7,049 nt of DNA, from contig CAJPSJ010000104.1 in assembly GCA_905373295.1 (NCBI GenBank), positions 1 through 7,049 of the forward strand, in the 5' to 3' direction. Numbering within the stretch: position 1 is the stretch's first letter; the number at the start of each line of letters is the position of its first letter. The notes under the pieces were generated by a model that worked only from the letters and a program-made list of their open reading frames with translations, ran no database searches and was not told the origin of the DNA. Origin of the DNA: an uncultured Campylobacter sp. (GTDB lineage Bacteria > Campylobacterota > Campylobacteria > Campylobacterales > Campylobacteraceae). This document shows positions 1 to 5,592 of this stretch, one piece after another. The translations under genes and the position numbers were made by a program.

Positions 1-117
1 ATTAAATGTAGTTGTTTTATCTCCTGCTCCGTAAGCAGTGCCGATAGCGGTAAAAAGCGCGGAGTAAGCGCTGCGGCTTAGCGCCGAGCCGTCGCAAAGC
101 AGATACCCTTCAGGAGC
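1..117 (-). pseudogene. Tail fibre collar domain continuing in the -1 frame (cut by window edge)
   Basis: From the GCT at 117 the minus strand encodes 39 residues to the window edge: APEGYLLCDGSALSRSAYSA, then LFTAIGTAYGAGDKTTTFN. This is the phage tail-collar domain (PF07484 type), whose hallmark is P-x-G-[YW]-L-x-CDG, then S-x-YxxLFxxIGxxYG and GD-x-TTFN. The frame is open from 162 to the edge, and it has no plausible start of its own there. It is the natural continuation of the fibre N-terminal frame ending at 78, so the two belong to one gene broken by a single-base difference. A pseudogene, a phase-type switch or a sequencing error would all look like this. Confidence 0.85.
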
Positions 118-707
118 GCTGCTGCGGCGCTTGCGATGATGGTGCCGGCAGGAGCGGCATTTTTAATCTGCTCTAAAACTTCGGCTTTTAAAGCAAATTT
201 ATCATCGCATTGCGTTTTGGTATAGACGTCTAGGGCATTTGCCTTCGCAGATAGTAGGTTTTGTGTCCAATTTCTAGTGGCAAGCACGACATTGTTATCG
301 ACTTTTAGCGTAACACTGCCCGCATTATCTACCTGCATGATAAATTTGATCGTGATATCCTTTGCGCTACCTTCTGCGAGCTTGGGTTTATAGGTGCGCG
401 GAAGTTTGGCTACCGCAAAAAGCTCATCATTTGCGGTATAAATTCCTGCTTTATTGATATAAAATCCTCCGACGTCCGCGTTTATTATGCCCTCGGCGAT
501 TAGCTGATGCGGATCGGCTCCATCTACTATCAGGCTATTTATGCTAAAGCTGTGTTTTACACCCTCAAGGCGCGTGATGCTTTGATTAAGATCGCCTTCA
601 TCGTCGCTTACGCTCATCTTACTTAAGGCGATCTGCGTTTTATTAGCAGCCGCTTTTAACAGTAGATCGATACCCTTGTTAGTTAAAATACTAAAGTATT
701 CTTGCAT
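78..707 (-). CDS. H: Tail fibre protein H, N-terminal part, frame ends early (frameshifted)
   Basis: A 209-codon frame. Residues 1 to about 155 match the N-terminal tail-fibre domain (DUF3751-like) that attaches P2/Mu-type fibres to the baseplate: MQEYFSILTNKGIDLLLKAA, a GGFYINKAGIYTANDELFAVAKLP block, and FIMQVDNAGSVTLKV. Then follow RNWTQ, a helical YTKTQCDDKFALKAEVL linker, and AAPAGTIIASAAAA, the usual entry into a phage tail-collar domain. The normal continuation (APEGYLLCDG...) does not follow in this frame; instead LLKGICFATARR and a stop appear. The collar sequence is present in the -1 frame from 117. The last dozen or so residues are therefore out-of-frame sequence, and the product as written would be a truncated fibre without collar or receptor-binding tip. 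One missing G in GCGGCT at about 117-119 would explain it. Confidence 0.85.
   Translation of the reverse strand: MQEYFSILTNKGIDLLLKAAANKTQIALSKMSVSDDEGDLNQSITRLEGVKHSFSINSLIVDGADPHQLIAEGIINADVGGFYINKAGIYTANDELFAVAKLPRTYKPKLAEGSAKDITIKFIMQVDNAGSVTLKVDNNVVLATRNWTQNLLSAKANALDVYTKTQCDDKFALKAEVLEQIKNAAPAGTIIASAAAALLKGICFATARR
115..131 (-). repeat. GCN alanine run and short inverted repeat at the frameshift point
   Basis: The site of frame change lies in a GC-rich alanine-codon run (GCC GCA GCA GCG on the minus strand). AGCGC at 115-119 and GCGCT at 127-131 form 5-bp inverted arms around a 7-nt loop. Such a structure could favour a small deletion or polymerase or sequencing error. It is short and may be chance. 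Confidence 0.35.
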
Positions 708-1296
708 CTAGTTTTACCTCCATTGTTTCGTCGAATTTAAACGTGAGCGCGCAATACTTCTTAGAAGAAACCTCTAGATTTTCTACCGCAAGCGGATATA
801 CGCTCACGCTCTCGCCGCTTAAGCTTGCGCTTGCAGCTTTGATCTGTGCGACGCTAGCTAGCGCTATGCTCGCTCCGTCGTAAACCGAGCGGACGTTTTT
901 ATAAGCGTTTACGATCTTATCGCTTTTAGCTAGAGTCTTAAAATCTATGCCTTTGTTGCTTGCTTCAAATTCGAGTTTAAAATGATACGGCTCGCCGCCG
1001 TATTCGTGCCATTCTTTAAGAGCGGTGTCCGAATACAAAGACTTAAGAGCTTTTACAAGCGCTATAAAGGTTCCCTCGTCAAAATATGTTTTTATTGGTT
1101 CTTTCAAGAGTTCTTTGGTTTCGTCTAGGCTCGTACTTTTTGGCTCTATATCAAAGGTATATGCCAAAAATGCACGGTTAAAGTCGTTTTGATCATAAAA
1201 AAATCGCTCGTCAAATTTGAGCCACTCCCGCATCTTTTCACCCAAAACCTCATCGACTCTAAAAAGTATGTCGTCATAAGTGCGTAGATCTATCAT
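691..1296 (-). CDS. I: Phage tail protein I (P2 gpI family)
   Basis: A 201-residue baseplate periphery protein that links the J wedge to the tail fibre. It is a little longer than P2 gpI (about 176). The N-terminal half shows the helical gpI pattern: FRVDEVLGEKMREWLKFDER, then NRAFLAYTFDIEP, where many relatives have 'LP.LAw.l.vd.wd'. The C-terminal half is strand-rich and lacks obvious motifs. The call rests on this weak match plus the conserved J-I-H order. AAAGG lies seven bases before the ATG, inside the end of gpJ, and the stop lies 17 nt inside the tail fibre gene, whose SD is encoded by this gene's last codons. Confidence 0.75.
   Translation of the reverse strand: MIDLRTYDDILFRVDEVLGEKMREWLKFDERFFYDQNDFNRAFLAYTFDIEPKSTSLDETKELLKEPIKTYFDEGTFIALVKALKSLYSDTALKEWHEYGGEPYHFKLEFEASNKGIDFKTLAKSDKIVNAYKNVRSVYDGASIALASVAQIKAASASLSGESVSVYPLAVENLEVSSKKYCALTFKFDETMEVKLDARIL
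717..721 (-). promoter_or_regulatory. Strong Shine-Dalgarno for the tail fibre gene
   Basis: GGAGG at 721-717 on the minus strand, nine bases before the ATG at 707, lies within the coding end of gpI. It supports 707 as the fibre start despite the 17-nt overlap. Confidence 0.7.
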
Positions 1297-2330
1297 CAGT
1301 TTGCCTTTGAAATTTGTAGGTTTTGTAGTATCAAGATACTATCTCGATCTATGTTTGGAATTTGGCTTTTGACCTCTACGGCTTTTGTATTTTCATCGAA
1401 TGCTATCTCTATGATCTTCGAAAAATGTGGCGTAAAGCCGATTTCTAGCGAGCCAAAATACTCTTTTAGCCTAGCTGTCGCATTTTTTAGAACTTCAGAG
1501 AACATAAAATCTTGCAGAAGTTTGATTTCGATGACTAAATCTACTTTTATTTGCGTTACTTCTTTTATCCTCACATCATCGGTTAACGGGATGCGCCCGT
1601 CAAGAGCCTCTTTGATTTTCAAAGTTGCCGTTGTCTCGTCAAATTTAGATAGATAGACGATCTGCACCACTCCGGCGCGTAGCTGATAAACGCTTGCTTT
1701 TGTGATACCTTCAACGCTTAAGATATAAAAAAGATAGCTTTTTGCACTTCCAGCGGTGCTGAATCGATGCATCGAGAGTAAAAAGCGCGCTCTAAGCTCA
1801 TCGTCGCTTTCGCGAGCTTTAAATCCACTGAATGGGCTTATCATTTTTATGTCGGTTACGTAGATGTTCGGGATCTCAAGCGTCGTAGTTTCATAGCTTT
1901 CTTTAAAATACTCTTCAGCTTCAATTTTAAGGACTTTTGTATCGGCTATATTTGCGTCTTCGAGCAGATACGCAAAATGCCCAGCACCGTCGGTAAATTT
2001 CGTCCCTTTTGGCAGATACGTAGCCGAGCTTACGCTCACTTCGACCTGTGCGATCGGCTTTACCTCATCGTTTCTTTTTATGCCGACAAGTGCGACGAGC
2101 TCGTCTAGATATTCTCCGGAGCTAAAATTTAGATAGTTGTTTGCGATTTTTATATTTATGAGTTCAAAAAAGTGGTTTAGCCGATATAAAAAAATATCGA
2201 TAAGCGTCATATAATCATCACCAACAAGCGGGATATAGTCAAGCTTGCCGCTTTTAACCTTAAATTCATTGATGATATTTTGACGTTCGGCATCGATATC
2301 TAAAGGTTTTATAAAATTTGGCACTTTCAT
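1296..2330 (-). CDS. J: Baseplate assembly protein J (P2 gpJ / T4 gp6-like wedge)
   Basis: A 344-residue wedge protein that forms the ring around the baseplate hub; it is slightly longer than P2 gpJ (about 300). The baseplate_J signature is visible in order: an N-terminal alpha region with LVGDDYMTLIDIFLYRLNHFFELIN, then a segment with GEYLDELVALVGIKRNDE, the YLPKGTKFTDGAGHFAYLLED strand block (the usual 'ipkGT.f....g..F.t'), and the SPFSGFKARESDDELRARFL motif (the usual 'gG...EsddelR.R'), followed by GSAKSYLFYILSVEGITKASVY. It starts in an ATGA overlap with W, with AAGGG seven bases upstream, and its TGA shares one base with the gpI start (TGATG). Translation is therefore probably coupled through W-J-I. 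Confidence 0.9.
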   Translation of the reverse strand: MKVPNFIKPLDIDAERQNIINEFKVKSGKLDYIPLVGDDYMTLIDIFLYRLNHFFELINIKIANNYLNFSSGEYLDELVALVGIKRNDEVKPIAQVEVSVSSATYLPKGTKFTDGAGHFAYLLEDANIADTKVLKIEAEEYFKESYETTTLEIPNIYVTDIKMISPFSGFKARESDDELRARFLLSMHRFSTAGSAKSYLFYILSVEGITKASVYQLRAGVVQIVYLSKFDETTATLKIKEALDGRIPLTDDVRIKEVTQIKVDLVIEIKLLQDFMFSEVLKNATARLKEYFGSLEIGFTPHFSKIIEIAFDENTKAVEVKSQIPNIDRDSILILQNLQISKAN

Positions 2331-2617
2331 AAACTTACCCTTATTTCGTCTTTTAGCTCGCTATCTTTTACTTTATACGTTACTTTTGTTTCGAGCTTGC
2401 CGTTTTCATCGGGAGTTATATCGATGCCGATTTCTTGCGCGCGCGGCTCGCAAGTTTCTATTTGGCTTTTTAAATCTCTTTTATAGGCTAAAATTTCGCT
2501 TAGGCTCATTTGCTTGTCGATGTATCTGTCAAGTCCGAACGTAGGACACAGTGTTTTGGTAAATTTAGAAGTTTTCATGATACGAGATATATTTTCGTCT
2601 ATTGAGATTTGATACAT
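2327..2617 (-). CDS. W: Baseplate wedge protein W (gp25/lysozyme-like family)
   Basis: A 96-residue protein resembling P2 gpW/T4 gp25, a baseplate wedge component that bridges the spike hub to the gpJ-type wedge and is thought to nucleate sheath assembly. The family pattern is visible as an N-terminal QISIDENISRIMKTSKFTKT segment followed by LCPTFGLDRYID, equivalent to the 'T..G.r...P.FG..l..' core. The C-terminal half has the expected helix, then strands ending in DSELKDEIRVSL. The ATG at 2617 is chosen because AAAAGG sits six bases upstream; a TTG at 2623 would directly abut that SD and is unlikely. The stop overlaps the gpJ start as ATGA. Its position between V and J fits exactly. Confidence 0.82.
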   Translation of the reverse strand: MYQISIDENISRIMKTSKFTKTLCPTFGLDRYIDKQMSLSEILAYKRDLKSQIETCEPRAQEIGIDITPDENGKLETKVTYKVKDSELKDEIRVSL

Positions 2618-2674
2618 TTTCAACCTTTTGGCCGTATCATATCAAAGGCGTTTAGGTATTTTATACAAGGGATT
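2618..2674. other. Intergenic gap between gpV and gp25/W genes
   Basis: A 57-nt gap, the only real break in the baseplate cluster. It holds the Shine-Dalgarno AAAAGG (2629-2624) for the next gene and, on the minus strand, a TATAAAAT word inside TTGTATAAAATACC that resembles a sigma-70 -10 element. No convincing -35 and no terminator hairpin is visible, so a promoter here is only a possibility. Confidence 0.3.
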
Positions 2675-3292
2675 TTAGCGTGGCAAAGATGTCCCGCCGT
2701 CGGTATCGTTATGCGTGTGCCCGGTTAGATCCCCGCGTGCATCGGTGATATTTCCGCTCAACTGGATATCGCCATTTATTTTTACATTACCCTTTATTTC
2801 AAATGTTCCACTGCCACCACCCGCGCCAGTAGTGCTTATCGCGCCTTGTATCGTTGTATTGCCTTGCAACAAAATAGACGGGCTTTTGATGGTCGTGCTT
2901 TGGGACGAGATATTTGCATTTTTCGTAGTGATATTCACTTGGCTTGAGGTTAGTATATTTATGGTTTTTGCGTTTAAAATTTCAAGAGTTGAACTAGCGC
3001 TATCGTAGCTGATTATGGTTCCATCCTCGTATTCGGTCACTTCTTTGGTTTGGCTTACGCCGCTCGGCTCCTTACATCCCTTATTAAAAATGGCTCCTTG
3101 GGCATATTTTATACCTCCGTTCGCCAGTTCGCAAACGATCGCCTGCTCGCCTATGCGCGGCGGTGAAAATGAGCGTTTAAAGGAGTTTGCTTGCTGCTTA
3201 TATGGAATAAGTTTCGTGACGACACCGAGGTAATTTACCCTAACTAGGCTTTTATCCGAGCTTACTTCGCAGATTGTTCCGATGTATTGCAT
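2675..3292 (-). CDS. V: Baseplate assembly protein V, central spike (P2 gpV family)
   Basis: The 205-residue tail spike at the centre of the baseplate, which pierces the outer membrane during contraction. Residues about 1-75 form the expected OB-fold ring (MQYIGTICEVSSDKSLVRV, PPRIGEQAIVCEL). After a linker, residues about 88-185 are a repetitive stretch of alternating short strands (NILTSSQVNITTKNANISS, IKGNVKINGDIQLSGNI), typical of the trimeric beta-helix. The C-terminus GHTHNDTDGGTSLPR carries the His192-x-His194 motif that in gpV-type spikes binds an iron at the needle tip. The ATG at 3292 is the preferred start: GGAG lies six bases upstream and the ATG overlaps the previous stop as TGATG. 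A longer version from GTG at 3304 would put the SD inside the gene. It opens the V-W-J-I-H series typical of P2-like baseplates. Confidence 0.9.
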   Translation of the reverse strand: MQYIGTICEVSSDKSLVRVNYLGVVTKLIPYKQQANSFKRSFSPPRIGEQAIVCELANGGIKYAQGAIFNKGCKEPSGVSQTKEVTEYEDGTIISYDSASSTLEILNAKTINILTSSQVNITTKNANISSQSTTIKSPSILLQGNTTIQGAISTTGAGGGSGTFEIKGNVKINGDIQLSGNITDARGDLTGHTHNDTDGGTSLPR

Positions 3293-3678
3293 CAATAACT
3301 CCACATCCGGCTGTGATAGACGAAGCTTAGCTTTAGCTCCATCAAAACGTAATCTTTATCTAAAATTTCAATGCTTGCGCGATTTATCGCATCTAAGGAT
3401 TTGAAATTGAACTCGCCTGAAAAATCTTTAAGACTTTGCAATACTTCTGCGGTTAAGGCATCACTTTTTTCGTAAGTCGTAGTGATTAGATTCAGACTTA
3501 CGCTCAGATTATGTCTAAGTCCTTCGAAATTTGCCGCCTCTACGTCGTCATTCGTATCTTTGATAACTATAAGAGGCAAGCTTTCTTTATCGAAAACATA
3601 AACTTCAAAAATTTCTATATTGTGGTTTAATTTGCTTAAATGCTCTTTTAGGTCTTTTATTATTTTTTCTCTCATCAT
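3292..3678 (-). CDS. Probable tail terminator / tail completion protein (gpU-like)
   Basis: A 128-residue protein. Its order of elements resembles lambda gpU-type tail terminators, which cap the tail tube and stop its growth: an N-terminal helix (REKIIKDLKEHLSKL), a strand with a Phe-Asp-x2-x-LPLIVI segment corresponding to gpU's 'vFdeadfPavaVy', then a NLSVSLNLITTTYE strand, a helix (ALTAEVLQSLKDF), and a final beta hairpin ending VLMELKLSFVYHSRMW. This is pattern similarity by eye, so another minor tail or neck protein remains possible. The start is an ATGATG pair overlapping the upstream stop; AAGAG lies 4 or 7 nt upstream depending on which Met is used. Its TGA shares one base with the ATG of the gpV spike gene. 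Confidence 0.5.
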   Translation of the reverse strand: MMREKIIKDLKEHLSKLNHNIEIFEVYVFDKESLPLIVIKDTNDDVEAANFEGLRHNLSVSLNLITTTYEKSDALTAEVLQSLKDFSGEFNFKSLDAINRASIEILDKDYVLMELKLSFVYHSRMWSY

Positions 3679-3971
3679 ATCTCTTTTAGAAAAATTCTTT
3701 TTAAAACCTGACTTTCAAATGTCGTTTTATATATTTCATAAATCACGCCTAAAATTTCGATTTTATCTTTTAACTTTATATCCTCATTATTTTGGTAGGT
3801 AATAAGGGCGGTGACCTCTGTCCCTACCACCCCGTCATCAAAAATCACTTTTGAGTTTTGATTGAAATGACATTTTCTTACGCTGCCGTCTTTTAGGACT
3901 TTCATACTGATGCAAAAGTCCTGATTTATGATAGCTTTTACATCGGCTTTAACCATGGCCAAATCTATCAT
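3675..3971 (-). CDS. Probable head-tail joining protein (lambda FII-like)
   Basis: A 98-residue protein placed between the capsid-side genes and a tail-terminator-like gene, where neck proteins are encoded. After a short N-terminal helix, the sequence has the layout of lambda gpFII/phage-attach proteins: strand segments around IFDDG and TALITYQNNED, then the IKLKDKIEILGVIYEIYKTTFE block, which matches the general '..L..GD.i.i.g..Y.V..v..D..' pattern, then a closing RIFLKEI strand. The identification rests on pattern and position rather than a close match. The start ATG overlaps the previous stop (ATGA), indicating coupling; a second in-frame ATG at residue 6 lacks a better SD. It ends in an ATGA overlap with the next gene. 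An alternative is another small head-completion protein. Confidence 0.5.
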   Translation of the reverse strand: MIDLAMVKADVKAIINQDFCISMKVLKDGSVRKCHFNQNSKVIFDDGVVGTEVTALITYQNNEDIKLKDKIEILGVIYEIYKTTFESQVLKRIFLKEI

Positions 3972-4258
3972 TTATCTTTATTACCTTTGGTTTGCTTATT
4001 GCCGGCGGTTTTGTTCGCTTTATCAGTAGCACTAGCGTCTTTTTGATCGTCCTCGTCTTTGGCCGCGGCATCTTTGATCTGTTTGTTTGTCTGACCTCTT
4101 AGGCGTTCTTGCTCCTCTTCGCTGATAGCCTGCAAGGCTCCGATAGTTTGCATCCTTCGGATAAAATTCCTATCCGTGCCATCCGGTAAGTCTATGATGT
4201 CGCCAGCTTTTTGGTATTTGTCGCCTATTTTTGTGTTGTATAAAACTCTAAATTTCAT
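3968..4258 (-). CDS. Small phage protein with charged C-terminal tail (DUF7210-like)
   Basis: A 96-residue protein. Residues 1 to about 48 look like a small beta-rich fold: an MKFRVLYNTKIGDKYQKAGD opening, an IIDLPDG turn, and a short helix RNFIRRMQTIGAL. This pattern resembles small phage proteins of the DUF7210 type commonly found between the capsid and neck genes; that match is from memory and moderate. Residues about 50-96 are low complexity and strongly charged (Lys, Asp, Glu, Asn, Thr), with the repeated NK-x-T-x-GNK pattern near the end, so the tail is probably disordered. The start is well supported by AAAGGAG seven bases upstream of the ATG. It follows the capsid hairpin and ends in an ATGA overlap with the next gene. 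A head completion, decoration or neck-assembly role is possible but not shown. Confidence 0.7.
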   Translation of the reverse strand: MKFRVLYNTKIGDKYQKAGDIIDLPDGTDRNFIRRMQTIGALQAISEEEQERLRGQTNKQIKDAAAKDEDDQKDASATDKANKTAGNKQTKGNKDK

Positions 4259-4296
4259 TTTTTAGCTCCTTTAAATTTTTGTGTGTTAATCTTAGT

Positions 4297-4322
4297 TGGT
4301 AACGACATTGGCGTCGTTACCA
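4297..4322 (-). other. Intergenic hairpin after the capsid gene
   Basis: A perfect 10-bp inverted repeat (TGGTAACGAC at 4297-4306 and GTCGTTACCA at 4313-4322) encloses a 6-nt loop. It begins 7 nt after the capsid stop codon in the only sizeable gap of the head module. In the transcribed direction the stem is followed by ACTAAGATTAACAC, with no run of U, so it is not a standard intrinsic terminator. It may protect the 3' end of capsid mRNA from exonucleases, cause partial termination, or be a processing site, any of which would set capsid expression apart from the downstream genes. The function is inferred; the structure is seen. Confidence 0.6.
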
Positions 4323-4329
4323 TTAAAAT

Positions 4330-5592
4330 TTATGCGCTAGTTTTCGAGATAGCAAAAGACTTCTCGCGTGCGAGCTTGGCGTCGATGTCATAAAATGCTT
4401 GTAGTAGCACGTTACCGCCCTCTTGCATTAGTGGCAAGACTTCAAGCGAGCCAAACGCTCCGATCCAGATGTCCTCGAAATTTCCAAAGATCACGTCCCC
4501 TGCTTTTAGGTTATTGTTTTTGAAATACGCGTATCCTTGAAGGTCGCTGTCGCCGGTGTCTATAAGCATGCGTTCAACGCTATTACCGCGCTTTGTAGCT
4601 CTTAGCTTGCTGATGTCCGTGCCGTTTAGGAAAAATTTGCTATGTTCGGTATCAAGCCCCGCCGCGTCAAGGCTATCGCCAAATTTTAAGACATTTTCAA
4701 GCGTCGGCGTGGTCATAAAGCCCGCGATACTTGGCACTCCGCTCGTTTCAAATAGTCCTTTTACGACGCCCGCGCCATAAAGCAGCGTTTGTTCTAGCTT
4801 CTTGCGGATTGCGTCTTTTAGCTTTTTATATGCAAAGCTTTCAAGCTCGAATGCGCTCATATTTAACATCATTCTTGTGATAACGATGTTCGCGTTTAGC
4901 GTATGCGGGCTTAGCTGGATGGCATCGAAGCTTAAGTTTTCAGCGTCACGGCGTTTGCCCTCCTCGACGAAGTCAGCCGTGATGCTTGACGTATCACGCG
5001 GTATAGTGAGGTTTGCGCTTAGATTTGGTAGCCAAGTGCAAAAGCTTAATAGCTTGCTGTCTTGTTTAAGTTGCTCGACCAGCAAATCGCCTCGATACTC
5101 TCTATTTACCGCGTCACTTGCCGTGCCCGTGCTTGTAATGTTGTCGGCAAAATTTGCTATAAAGCTATCAGGCAAGGTAAATCGCCCGATCTCGCGCCCT
5201 TTAAATTCAAGCTCGCGGCTTAGGTCGATATTTCTATCGACTGCCGATTTAATGATGTTTGCGAGGCTAAATTCGCCGTCATCTTGCCTACCTTTGGCTT
5301 TTATATTTACGGTCTCAAATTTACTCTGCGCGTTTAGCTTTGCCATGTCTTTACTGAATTCGGCGTAACTTTTACCCGCGGCGATGGCTTCTAAACCCTC
5401 TTTGTCGCGCCCTAAAATTTGAGCTAGTTCGATGATATTTTTTTGCTCTGCTTTTTGCATCGCGATTTGCTCCTCTTGCTTTTTGGGCTCGTTTTGCTCG
5501 CTTCGCTTAGAAACCTCGGCGAAGCCGCCGCGTTGCTGGTTTTGTTCTGCGCCTTGTTGCGCTAGCCCTGTGTTCTTGTCGTTTTCTGGCAT
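4330..5592 (-). CDS. Possible internally initiated scaffold-major capsid protein (in-frame with fusion)
   Basis: This is an alternative product nested in the fusion ORF, not a separate frame. It would begin at Met176 (MPENDKNTGLAQQG) and run 420 residues: about 100 residues of Gln/Glu/Lys-rich scaffold-like sequence, then the HK97-fold capsid protein. The support is translational. The sequence AAGGAGAACAAATG places a near-perfect Shine-Dalgarno five bases before the ATG, a combination not expected by chance within a coding region. It falls exactly at the boundary between the protease domain and the scaffold. Initiation here would give capsid precursor in excess of protease, matching the stoichiometry that separate genes achieve in HK97-like phages. 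Whether ribosomes use it cannot be shown from sequence alone. Confidence 0.5.
   Translation of the reverse strand: MPENDKNTGLAQQGAEQNQQRGGFAEVSKRSEQNEPKKQEEQIAMQKAEQKNIIELAQILGRDKEGLEAIAAGKSYAEFSKDMAKLNAQSKFETVNIKAKGRQDDGEFSLANIIKSAVDRNIDLSRELEFKGREIGRFTLPDSFIANFADNITSTGTASDAVNREYRGDLLVEQLKQDSKLLSFCTWLPNLSANLTIPRDTSSITADFVEEGKRRDAENLSFDAIQLSPHTLNANIVITRMMLNMSAFELESFAYKKLKDAIRKKLEQTLLYGAGVVKGLFETSGVPSIAGFMTTPTLENVLKFGDSLDAAGLDTEHSKFFLNGTDISKLRATKRGNSVERMLIDTGDSDLQGYAYFKNNNLKAGDVIFGNFEDIWIGAFGSLEVLPLMQEGGNVLLQAFYDIDAKLAREKSFAISKTSA

Noticed and set aside
78..162. Programmed -1 ribosomal frameshift in the tail fibre gene
   Set aside because: No X-XXY-YYZ slippery heptamer is present in the overlap of the two frames; the sequence is an alanine-codon run (GCC GCA GCA GCG CTC). 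A one-base deletion or sequencing error is simpler.
2617..2623. gp25/W starting at TTG 2623
   Set aside because: Its only SD (AAAAGG) directly abuts the TTG, leaving no spacer; the ATG at 2617 has a six-base spacer.
3292..3304. gpV starting at GTG 3304
   Set aside because: The GGAG Shine-Dalgarno lies inside that extension and points to the ATG at 3292, which also gives a TGATG coupling overlap.
4297..4322. Rho-independent terminator after the capsid gene
   Set aside because: The stem is strong but no T-run follows on the transcribed strand, and the next genes of the same operon have no visible promoter of their own.
4802..5368. Plus-strand open frame of 188 codons opposite the capsid gene, and similar plus-strand frames at 1351-1656, 2715-3233, 4556-4780, 5432-5692 and 5987-6334
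   Set aside because: They are antisense shadows of well-supported minus-strand genes. Their translations are Ser/Phe/Leu-rich with no recognisable domain, and no SD or operon context supports them.
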